From: RGIG3009 sp964389495
Lineage (GTDB): Bacteria; Bacillota; Clostridia; Oscillospirales; Acutalibacteraceae
DNA: 13,414 bases
NCBI GenBank assembly: GCA_964389495.1
Contig: CAYMDU010000043.1
Span: 1-13,414, forward strand
Reading direction: 5' to 3'
The position numbers and the translations under genes were made by a program. The notes under the pieces are model-generated. The model saw nothing but the letters and a program-made list of their open reading frames with translations, was not told the origin of the DNA and searched no databases. Below, one piece after another: positions 5,882 through 12,297 of the stretch. Every line of letters starts with the position of its first letter. The stretch's first letter is position 1.

Positions 5882-7644
5882 TGGGCTTCCTCCTCTCCCA
5901 TGCTGCGGAAGAACGCATTGGTTTCTTCCATTTGTTTAACCGTACCCTCCGAGGCACCGTGGTCGGGGCTCAGTACAATCACATGGTCGGCGTTTTTAAT
6001 CAGCTCTCGGTCGTGTGCAACCATAATAACGGTTTTGTATTGTTTCAGTTTTTGTACTGTCTGCACCACTTCGGCCGAAGAAATGGCATCCAAGTTGGCA
6101 GTGGGTTCATCCAGCAAAATGTATTCCCGATTTTGTAAATAGGCCCGAAGTATAGCCAACTTCTGTCGCTGGCCGCCGGACAGCTTGTTGCCAAACTGGC
6201 CCACTTCCTGGTCCAATCCGTTCGGGCAACTCAAAATAAACTCGTCGGCATTCAGCAACTTGGCCGTTTCCAGAATTTGCTCGTCGGAAACGGATTCTTT
6301 CACACCGTACAGCGCGTTCTCCCGAATGGTGCCGGAAAGCACGGTGGCTTCCTGATCCACAATGGCAACGCTGTCGCGCCATGCTTGTAAATCATAGGTG
6401 TCCAGTTCGTTACCGCCCAACATAATGCGGCCGGACTGAGGCCGGTATATCCGCTCCAACAGTTTCAACATGGTGGACTTGCCGGTGCCGTTGGGCCCCA
6501 AAATGGCCGTCATGCTTTTGGCACGAATGGTAACAGATACATGTTCCAGCACCGGCGTTTCGGTGTAGCCAAAGGTGACGTCCTCAAAGCAAATATCGCC
6601 GGCTTCCACCACTTGTTGCGCATAGGCGGCAATGCCTTCTTCCGGCTCACTCAGCAAATCGGAAATGCGATTGAGCTGACCTTGCAGGTCTTTGGCCATA
6701 ATCCAGGTGTCGGATTTGCCGGTGAAGAATATCACCAGCTCCGACGCATACGAACGGAAAGCAACCCAGCCGGCCACGGTTAGCAACTTGTTTTCCAACA
6801 GATGAATACCAATCAAAATCAAAGCGATATCCGGTAAAATATACACCACGGCATTGATGGCATACTGCAAAAACTCCGAAAATTTATTGGCGCGTTCTGC
6901 CCGGAAATATTCTTCAATGGCCTTTTGGCCGCGTATGTCTTCAAAATCCTGCTTGTTATAGGCTTTGATCACCGTCAACTTGGCCAACTGCCCGCTTAAA
7001 TATTCCGTTAAATCGGCCATGCGCTTTTTCAAGGAATTTCCCACGCGCATGCGAAGCCGCCCCATCAGGAACCCCACCAGTAACACAATGGGAATAAACA
7101 CCGCCATAATAACGGCCAGCTTGGGGTCCATGGCGGCCATGGCCGTTACTGTGGTGAATGCGGTCATCACGCCGGTTATCTCGCTCAACAGCACATCCAG
7201 CAAAAAGCTCTTAAAGCTCTCCGCGTCGTCGGTGATACGGCTGATTAATGCGTTGGCGGGAACCTTGTCGAAAAACTGCGGTTCCAAATGCAAAATTTTC
7301 TTCCAAAGAACATTGCGCAGATTGCGGTCCACGCGAGAGCCCACCACACCGCGAGCCAGCATCATAAAAATGGAAAAGCAGGAGGAAACCATTTCAATAG
7401 CCAGCAAAATAATCACATTGCTAACGCTGGTGTCTCCCGAATTGAAAAGGCCGGTAACCTGCACGGTCAGTACCATCAATCCAATGGAAGCCGCTGTGAC
7501 CACCATGTAGGCAACAATCCAGCCCCACGGAATTTCCGCCATGATAGCCATGTGGAAAAACTTTCGCCAAATCCCCTTGTTGCTGATTCCGGCCATTTCG
7601 GCCTCGATGCTTCCGGCATAGGCAATTTGCTTTTCGCGTTTCAT
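5878..7644 (-). CDS. ABC exporter half-transporter (membrane domain plus ATPase), first of a pair
   Basis: A 588-residue exporter-type protein. Hydrophobic segments occur at about residues 40-66, 76-98, 146-170, 174-195, 264-285 and 288-310. The ATPase domain then shows Walker A GPNGTGKST (383-391), a Q-loop in IVDQEATVL, signature LSGGQRQ (488-494), Walker B ILLDEP with Glu513, D-loop ANLD and H-loop in VAHDRE (His544). Both ATP sites of a pair with the next gene would look intact, unlike many heterodimeric exporters where one site lacks the catalytic Glu. The longest frame begins at GTG 7650, overlapping the regulator stop, but GAGGTG ends only 2 bases before it. ATG at 7644 has an 8-base spacing and is preferred. 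The gene sits directly behind the PAS-HTH regulator, which is likely to control it. Substrate unknown. Confidence 0.92.
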   Translation of the reverse strand: MKREKQIAYAGSIEAEMAGISNKGIWRKFFHMAIMAEIPWGWIVAYMVVTAASIGLMVLTVQVTGLFNSGDTSVSNVIILLAIEMVSSCFSIFMMLARGVVGSRVDRNLRNVLWKKILHLEPQFFDKVPANALISRITDDAESFKSFLLDVLLSEITGVMTAFTTVTAMAAMDPKLAVIMAVFIPIVLLVGFLMGRLRMRVGNSLKKRMADLTEYLSGQLAKLTVIKAYNKQDFEDIRGQKAIEEYFRAERANKFSEFLQYAINAVVYILPDIALILIGIHLLENKLLTVAGWVAFRSYASELVIFFTGKSDTWIMAKDLQGQLNRISDLLSEPEEGIAAYAQQVVEAGDICFEDVTFGYTETPVLEHVSVTIRAKSMTAILGPNGTGKSTMLKLLERIYRPQSGRIMLGGNELDTYDLQAWRDSVAIVDQEATVLSGTIRENALYGVKESVSDEQILETAKLLNADEFILSCPNGLDQEVGQFGNKLSGGQRQKLAILRAYLQNREYILLDEPTANLDAISSAEVVQTVQKLKQYKTVIMVAHDRELIKNADHVIVLSPDHGASEGTVKQMEETNAFFRSMGEEEAQ

Positions 7645-7646
7645 AC

Positions 7647-8243
7647 TCACATCACCTCGCCCAAATAACGGTAAATACTTGCCTGAGAAATGCCGGTCAC
7701 CTGCGTGATCATTTCCGGCGTTCCTTTCATGCCAAACACCCCGATTGTCAGCAATTCGTCCACAAAGGCCAGTTTTTGAGCCTTGCCGATTTTGGCTTTA
7801 CCCGCACAGTGCTTGTCCCAAATCTGACGGATTTGTTCACGAACCAGGGAATCCACTTCTTGGCTGATATTGGTTTTTTCGCTTTTGTTCGGGCGAAGGA
7901 TATCTTCCACAACATCTTTCACCGTGATTGCTTGGGGGCGCTTTTCGCTGATGCAAAGCATGTGGGTGATATCGCCGTCGTCGTCACGAATAAAGAATAG
8001 CGAGTCTTTTCCCGCTTCGCCGGATACGCAAAGATAATCTTGCTTTTCCAGTGCGGCACTGCTCAGAATATCGTGAACCAACCGCACCTGCGCTTCGTTG
8101 GGGTCGGATTCGCTAACCAAAGTCTGATCCTCCACCGCCAAGCCCAGTTCCGGGTTTTTGGTGCTTCGCAAAGTGATTTCATATCGCTGGCCAAGTGCTT
8201 CCTTTAAGAAGGCTGACAGCGACACATATTCGGACAATTCCAC
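7647..8243 (-). CDS. YheO/DauR-type PAS plus helix-turn-helix transcriptional regulator
   Basis: A 198-residue protein. Residues about 10-100 match the YheO-like PAS domain (LKEALGQRYEITLRS, then LFFIRDDDGDITHMLCI). The C-terminal part (about 155-196) is the family's helix-turn-helix: KLAFVDELLTIGVFGMKG, then TPEMITQVTGISQASIYRYL as the DNA-reading helices. Family members sense small molecules through the PAS fold and bind DNA; DauR controls D-amino-acid use, but nothing ties this copy to that ligand. The start is GTG at 8243 with GGAAG about 9 bases upstream. It is the first gene of the coupled operon and is followed almost without gap by the ABC pair, so it probably regulates its own operon. 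A strong terminator ends only about 30 bases upstream and no convincing promoter was found there. Confidence 0.88.
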   Translation of the reverse strand: MELSEYVSLSAFLKEALGQRYEITLRSTKNPELGLAVEDQTLVSESDPNEAQVRLVHDILSSAALEKQDYLCVSGEAGKDSLFFIRDDDGDITHMLCISEKRPQAITVKDVVEDILRPNKSEKTNISQEVDSLVREQIRQIWDKHCAGKAKIGKAQKLAFVDELLTIGVFGMKGTPEMITQVTGISQASIYRYLGEVM

Positions 8244-8271
8244 AGTTGTTTTCTTCCTTTCGACTGCCGGT

Positions 8272-8309
8272 ACAAAAATAACGGCGACTCAAAAATGAGC
8301 CGCCGTTAT
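8272..8309 (-). terminator. Rho-independent terminator between lipoprotein and regulator genes
   Basis: A 14-bp stem with one mismatch (arms 8278-8291 and 8296-8309, ATAACGGCG core, 4-base loop). Read on the minus strand the stem runs into TTATTTTTGT. It fits termination of the lipoprotein gene (stop 8358). Its T-tract ends about 30 bases before the regulator start, leaving no clear space for a separate downstream promoter. Confidence 0.88.
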
Positions 8310-8357
8310 AATCATTCTGCCCAGGCGGAATTCTTGTGTCGTATCGTTCGCCGGGAA

Positions 8358-8819
8358 TCAGGCTTGCTTTTTGTAGGTCTGAGCGGAAACGGTGCCGTCG
8401 ATTTCTTCGGTAAAGGTTAAAACATCTTCGGCCAGTACAAAAGCAATTTCCACGGTGCCTTCGTCGCCGTAGTCGAGAACGACGGTCACATTGGAACCGT
8501 TTTGAGTGTAGGTGCCTTTTGTTTCAATATTGGTGCCGAACATGGACATGGTGTAGGCGCAGGTGCCGTCGGCGTTGAAAGCATACTTGGAATCGGTATA
8601 CAGCGCAAGCATATCCTCGGCAACAGACTGGCCGTTTTCGGTCATGCTTTCGAACACATAGGTGCAACCGCTAACCTGCGGTTCGGTGCTTTTGTTGTTG
8701 GCAGTTGTGGAACTGGTGGTTTCGGCAGTTTTGTCGGTGTCGGTGTTGGTATTGCCACCGCAGGCAGCCAGCGACATTACCATCATAACGGCCAGAAGAA
8801 GTGCGACGATTCGTTTCAT
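8358..8819 (-). CDS. Predicted secreted lipoprotein with lipocalin-like beta-strand domain
   Basis: A 153-residue protein with the signal peptide MKRIVALLLAVMMVMS and lipobox SLAAC, lipidated Cys at residue 20. A Thr/Asp/Lys/Ser-rich linker (about 21-48) follows, then a C-terminal domain of repeated strands and turns (CTYVFESMTENG, YAFNADGTCAYT, KGTYTQNGSNVTV, EIAFVLAEDVLTFTEE). This pattern is common in small lipocalin-like lipoproteins of Clostridia, which sit on the outer membrane face. Function is unknown. AAGGGG lies upstream of the ATG with about 9 bases of spacing. The gene has its own promoter (8903-8932) and terminator (8272-8309), so it is mainly a single-gene unit, though read-through into the regulator operon is possible. 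It shares the general plan, but not obvious sequence, with the lipoprotein at 1349-1927. Confidence 0.88.
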   Translation of the reverse strand: MKRIVALLLAVMMVMSLAACGGNTNTDTDKTAETTSSTTANNKSTEPQVSGCTYVFESMTENGQSVAEDMLALYTDSKYAFNADGTCAYTMSMFGTNIETKGTYTQNGSNVTVVLDYGDEGTVEIAFVLAEDVLTFTEEIDGTVSAQTYKKQA

Positions 8820-8875
8820 GTTTGATTACCCCTTTTGATTAAATTTTTCTCAATTTTGCGGGTGGTTGTCTTTGC

Positions 8876-8893
8876 AGAACAGACAGCTGTTCT
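8876..8893. repeat. Inverted repeat at the start of the lipoprotein transcript
   Basis: Arms AGAACAG (8876-8882) and CTGTTCT (8887-8893) flank a 4-base spacer and extend with GC after a 2-base bulge. The element sits just downstream of the predicted start of transcription (about 8896, minus strand). It could be an operator or a 5' leader hairpin that stabilises the mRNA. Confidence 0.5.
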
Positions 8894-8902
8894 CTGCTTC
8901 AA

Positions 8903-8932
8903 ATAATATCATATTTTGTGGGAAAATGTCAA
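8903..8932 (-). promoter_or_regulatory. Sigma-A promoter of the lipoprotein gene
   Basis: On the minus strand a perfect TTGACA (8932-8927) and TATTAT (8908-8903, one mismatch to TATAAT) are separated by 18 bases. The predicted leader before the ATG at 8819 is about 75 bases. Confidence 0.85.
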
Positions 8933-9074
8933 CAGTATTTGATAAAAATTTTCTCATTTTTATTGCAAGATTATTCGGCCCAAAAACGGCGTTCTCGAAT
9001 TTTACCATGTCCGCAACGGTATGTTCGGCAAGAAAGCAGTGTGAACGCAGATGCTAAATGAAAATCCAAGAACA

Positions 9075-9108
9075 AGGTGACCCAAAAGGCACTTGCAAGC
9101 GGGCACCT
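9075..9108. repeat. Imperfect inverted repeat flanking the cyclase -35 box
   Basis: AGGTGACCC (9075-9083) and GGGCACCT (9101-9108) are complementary except for one inserted A; the 17 bases between them contain the -35 box TTGCAA. It lies upstream of the expected transcript start, so if functional it would act as DNA, for example as an operator. Confidence 0.35.
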
Positions 9109-9121
9109 CTTGTGGTATACT
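9093..9121 (+). promoter_or_regulatory. Sigma-A promoter of the cyclase/glycosidase unit
   Basis: TTGCAA (9093-9098), a 17-base spacer and TATACT (9116-9121). Transcription would begin near 9128, which excludes the in-phase ATG at 9058 as the translation start. Confidence 0.82.
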
Positions 9122-9174
9122 GTGGCAGGGAACATAACAAATGCGGCGAAATGTGCCAAGACACACAGTGGGGG

Positions 9175-9792
9175 ATGATGACAACGGAACTGATTGATAT
9201 TACCCGCGAATTAACCAAGGCGCCGGTGTACCCCGGCGATCCGGCTCCGGTTTTGCGCCCGTTGGCCAGTATAGCGGCAGGGGATGTGTGCAACACCACC
9301 CTGCTCACGGCCTGTTTGCACAACGGTACGCACATGGATGCTCCGCGGCATTTCATTCCGGACGGTACAAGCATTGATGCCGTGCCGTTGGATGTGTGCA
9401 TAGGCGAATGCGTGGTGATTGAATACCATGGTTTGCTGCTGGGTGATGCGGCCGAAGACCTGCTGCCGCGTTTGAAAAAGCGTGTGCTGTTCAAAGGCGA
9501 TGTGCAGCTCAGCCCCAGTGCGGCCTTTGTGCTGTCCGATGCCGGCGTGGTGCTGTTGGGCGTGGAAAGTCCGTCGGTGGCGCCGCCGGAATACACCGCG
9601 CAGGTCCACCGCCAGTTGTTGGGCGCCGGTATGGTGCTGCTGGAAGGCCTGGATTTGTCCAAAGCACAGGAACACACACCGTATTTGCTCATGGCGGCAC
9701 CGCTTCGCATCGGCCATGCCGACGGCGCGCCGGTGCGTGCCGTGTTGGCGGAACCGCAGCGCATTGACTGGAACGAAAATATGTGGCGCTAA
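9175..9792 (+). CDS. Cyclase-family metal-dependent hydrolase (kynurenine formamidase-like)
   Basis: A 205-residue protein of the cyclase/arylformamidase family. It starts in the family manner (ELIDITRELTKAPVYPGDP) and carries the metal motif H49-NGT-H53-M-D55-AP-R-H59. Later H145 (QVHRQLL) and E157 (LLEGLDL) have the spacing expected of the remaining metal ligands in kynurenine formamidases. Such enzymes hydrolyse N-formylkynurenine or related amides and lactones in the cytoplasm. No other tryptophan-degradation gene is nearby, so the substrate is not settled and no symbol is given. The frame continues upstream to an ATG at 9058, but the promoter at 9093-9121 lies inside that extension. ATG at 9175, or the adjacent 9178, fits family N-termini. 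The ribosome site is poor (GTGGGGG immediately before), which is odd. The next gene starts 30 bases after the stop, so the two are probably co-transcribed. Confidence 0.88.
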   Translation: MMTTELIDITRELTKAPVYPGDPAPVLRPLASIAAGDVCNTTLLTACLHNGTHMDAPRHFIPDGTSIDAVPLDVCIGECVVIEYHGLLLGDAAEDLLPRLKKRVLFKGDVQLSPSAAFVLSDAGVVLLGVESPSVAPPEYTAQVHRQLLGAGMVLLEGLDLSKAQEHTPYLLMAAPLRIGHADGAPVRAVLAEPQRIDWNENMWR

Positions 9793-9822
9793 TGCCAAAC
9801 GCACCGAAAGGAAAGAAACACC

Positions 9823-12207
9823 ATGTTCACCTCGTCACCGCACGAACAAAACGAATACCGTGCTTTTTGCCGCAACGAACTGGCTGCCAAGATTGATAAC
9901 GACGGCGGCCTTTGCGAATTGGATTGGATTGATTGTTATTATCATAAAGGAACGGTGTACCCCGACGAAATCAAATTGCCGATTTTTTCTCGGGAGCATG
10001 CCTCATCCACCGGGTATGCCGCCTACGGTGCCGCCGTACAGCTGTACACGCGTGAGCGCAACGGGCGGGTGATACCGCATCGCCCCACCACACAACGCTT
10101 CACGCTGTCCTATTTGGCGGGAGGTGACAGCGAGCAAACCTACGAATTGCTCATGGATGATGCCCGCATACTGTGGGAATGTACTTGCTGCACCGAAGAA
10201 CGGCAGGAATTGCTTTTGTGCCTAAACCGCCGTTATTTATTCCGGGGCACGCGCTCCACTTTCAAAGATCAGCATCGCGGTGCCGGCACCACGCAAATCG
10301 GCAATTATTACGAACAAATCGGCATCACGCCGCCAAACGAGTTGCCGCTACTCAACGGTCAGGTGGAAATTGCGTGGGAAGAAGCCCCGTTTGACAGCAA
10401 GCGGCAAGTGCTGCTCTATCACGGCACCGCGGCCTATCCCTACGGCACGGTACCCTATGTGTTGGCAGTGGGGGCGGATGTGCCGGCAACCTACGACTTT
10501 GTCAACGGCACGGCCATGCTGAAAATGCCGTGGAGTACACACGCCGCCGTTCATGTCGGCATGGCGTTGGCACACACCGAGGAAGAGGCGATTGCCTCAT
10601 TGCGCAAAGGACTTTCGCACTATGCGTCGTTGCGGCAGGCCCAGTGGGACACCGAAAAACGGCAGCAACAGCAGGCCGGTTGCGTGAGCACACCCAACCT
10701 GCCGTTTGCGGAAGAATTCGGAAAGGCCACCGCTTCCTATTTGGATTCGCTGATGGTTGGCCCCATGCCCGAGCAACGCATCGGTGTGCGCGCTTCGGCC
10801 GGAAAATACGGCTTTTTCTCGCTGTGGGACACCATCTATCCGATTCGCGATTTTTTGTGGAACGGTCGCTACGAAGAAACTGCCCGCATATTGAACTATT
10901 TGTTCCGCTTGCCGGCCATGGAAAATTCGCCCATTGCCACCGTCCATTTAATAGCGGCGTGGAATGAAGCGCAGGCGTTTTTGCCGAAAGCGTATCGTGA
11001 AGACCTGTATCCGCAGGCGCGTAACTTTTTCCGCTTTGCCCTGCAACTTACCGAACCAACCTATCATTTGCTGGCATGCATGGCCAACACCGGCGTGGAT
11101 CACCCCGAACAAATGGGATTGTCGGGCATGTTTCTGTCGCCCGAAGTGAACGGGCTGTGGTATGCGGCATGCCGCGTGATGGAAAACGAAGCCATAAAGC
11201 GTGGCGATGAAGAAACCGCGCGGCAGGCGGCCGAGGCCATCTGTGGTATCGAGCAAGGATATCGCCGCACATTTTTCAACGAAGAGGTAGGGTATTTCTA
11301 TGCCGGTGTCAGCCGCGATTTAACACCGGCTCCCATTGCAGTGTATCACAATTCGCTAACCATGGGCGGCGATTATCCGTATGGTATGTATCTAATGTGG
11401 GACATGGTGCCGGCACTGGCACACTATCAGTCGCATGAGCTGTGGCACCCGTTGGGTCATCGCGCCGTGGCTTTCGACAGTGCCATGCCCTGCGATTGGT
11501 GGCGCTATGTTCACATGACCCAGCACAACGGCCACGAAATGAAATTGCAGCGTGTTGCCGGCAACATGGCCGAGGTGTATCGTGTTATGCAGGCAACCAT
11601 GGAACGGTCCGACCGCTGGAAGATCGCCGAAGAAACCACCAACTTTTCACGCTTTGCCATTCATCCCGACCAAGTGTGCGATTGGCAATCCTTTGGTGCC
11701 ACGGCGGAAAACGAAGCCTTGCGTGCCGGTGTGGCAGGTATAACCTGTCACCGCGGTGGGCTGTGCTATTGGCCGGCACAAGACGATAATGAAATAACGG
11801 TGAAAAACATTCCGATTGGCGAAAAGACCGTAACGGTGAACATCACCGGCACAGGAGCCCATGCCGTTTTGTATCGCGGCGAAACACCGGTAGAGGGCAC
11901 GTTGCAGTATTCGGATTGGCAAAGCGGCACCGGGGTGCTCACGGTTCGCCGACAAGAAAAAGCGCCTTCGCATCCGGTGCTGTTGTGCGCCATCGATTTG
12001 CCCATGGACAAAGTAACGGTGAACGGCACGGCCACCACATGTGTGTGCGGCGACACGGTACACACGCCGATGCTGTGGTTTGCAACCAAGCAACCGACCA
12101 TGACGGTGAACGGCGACACGGTGCCCCTGCTGTGGGACAGCCGCACGGGGCAGGCCCGCGTGGATCGGTTGTGGAAACAGGGCGACTGTGTCACGGTGTC
12201 ATTTTAA
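9823..12207 (+). CDS. Large cytoplasmic six-hairpin glycosidase-like protein, family uncertain
   Basis: A 794-residue protein without a signal peptide or membrane segment. Residues 1-250 look like beta-rich domain(s). Residues about 295-605 have the look of an (alpha/alpha)6 six-hairpin catalytic domain: KYGFFSLWDTIYPIRDFLWNGRYEETARILNYL (332-360, with D336 in WDT) and FLSPEVNGLWYAACRVMENEA (437-457), where E441 resembles the catalytic Glu context of debranching-enzyme C-terminal, GH63 and MGH1-like families. D336/E441 are candidate catalytic acids. Residues about 645-794 form a beta-rich tail (repeated KTVTVNI/KVTVNGTA strands). The likely role is intracellular hydrolysis of a short glycan or glucoside; substrate unknown. 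The start ATG follows AAAGGAAAG with good spacing. It is co-oriented and only 30 bases from the cyclase gene. No terminator hairpin is visible after the stop; the asnA promoter begins 22 bases later. Confidence is good for a glycosidase fold and low for any named activity. Confidence 0.8.
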   Translation: MFTSSPHEQNEYRAFCRNELAAKIDNDGGLCELDWIDCYYHKGTVYPDEIKLPIFSREHASSTGYAAYGAAVQLYTRERNGRVIPHRPTTQRFTLSYLAGGDSEQTYELLMDDARILWECTCCTEERQELLLCLNRRYLFRGTRSTFKDQHRGAGTTQIGNYYEQIGITPPNELPLLNGQVEIAWEEAPFDSKRQVLLYHGTAAYPYGTVPYVLAVGADVPATYDFVNGTAMLKMPWSTHAAVHVGMALAHTEEEAIASLRKGLSHYASLRQAQWDTEKRQQQQAGCVSTPNLPFAEEFGKATASYLDSLMVGPMPEQRIGVRASAGKYGFFSLWDTIYPIRDFLWNGRYEETARILNYLFRLPAMENSPIATVHLIAAWNEAQAFLPKAYREDLYPQARNFFRFALQLTEPTYHLLACMANTGVDHPEQMGLSGMFLSPEVNGLWYAACRVMENEAIKRGDEETARQAAEAICGIEQGYRRTFFNEEVGYFYAGVSRDLTPAPIAVYHNSLTMGGDYPYGMYLMWDMVPALAHYQSHELWHPLGHRAVAFDSAMPCDWWRYVHMTQHNGHEMKLQRVAGNMAEVYRVMQATMERSDRWKIAEETTNFSRFAIHPDQVCDWQSFGATAENEALRAGVAGITCHRGGLCYWPAQDDNEITVKNIPIGEKTVTVNITGTGAHAVLYRGETPVEGTLQYSDWQSGTGVLTVRRQEKAPSHPVLLCAIDLPMDKVTVNGTATTCVCGDTVHTPMLWFATKQPTMTVNGDTVPLLWDSRTGQARVDRLWKQGDCVTVSF

Positions 12208-12228
12208 CAAAAAAGCTGCCGGAAAGCC

Positions 12229-12257
12229 TTGCATTTAGCACAGCGGTGTGCTACAAT
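12229..12257 (+). promoter_or_regulatory. Sigma-A promoter of asnA
   Basis: TTGCAT (12229-12234), a 17-base spacer and TACAAT (12252-12257). It begins 22 bases after the preceding stop codon. The leader to the ATG at 12298 is only about 35 bases, too short for a T-box or other large riboswitch. Confidence 0.8.
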
Positions 12258-12297
12258 AATCGGTATTAAAATTATAGAACACGGAGGTGCGGCAGGC

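Larger units (their letters stand above)
8820..9174. other. Divergent intergenic region with back-to-back promoters
   Basis: About 355 bases separate the minus-strand lipoprotein from the plus-strand cyclase gene. The left part (about 8830-8990) is AT-rich and holds the lipoprotein promoter and a leader hairpin. The right part holds the cyclase promoter and an imperfect inverted repeat. A reading frame in phase with the cyclase extends back to 9058 but contains the promoter, so it is not taken as coding. No RNA gene is recognised. Confidence 0.7.

Noticed and set aside
8305..8310. TATAAC as a -10 box for the regulator operon
   Set aside because: No acceptable -35 hexamer at 16-18 bases and it forms part of the terminator stem, so it was not annotated as a promoter.
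8876..8893. LexA (SOS) box
   Set aside because: The dyad has GAAC and GTTC halves but with 8 bases between them instead of the 4 of the Gram-positive LexA site, and the context is not a DNA-repair gene.
9058..9174. In-phase N-terminal extension of the cyclase from an ATG at 9058
   Set aside because: The promoter TTGCAA-17-TATACT lies inside it, no ribosome site precedes the ATG, and family N-termini begin near the 9175 ATG.
9141..9197. Short upstream open frame (ATG at 9141) overlapping the cyclase start
   Set aside because: No ribosome site and no conserved leader-peptide feature such as a run of one amino acid; probably chance.
12229..12297. 23-residue extension of AsnA from an upstream start
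   Set aside because: It overlaps the promoter, and GGAGGT is placed correctly for the ATG at 12298, whose product begins like other AsnA proteins.
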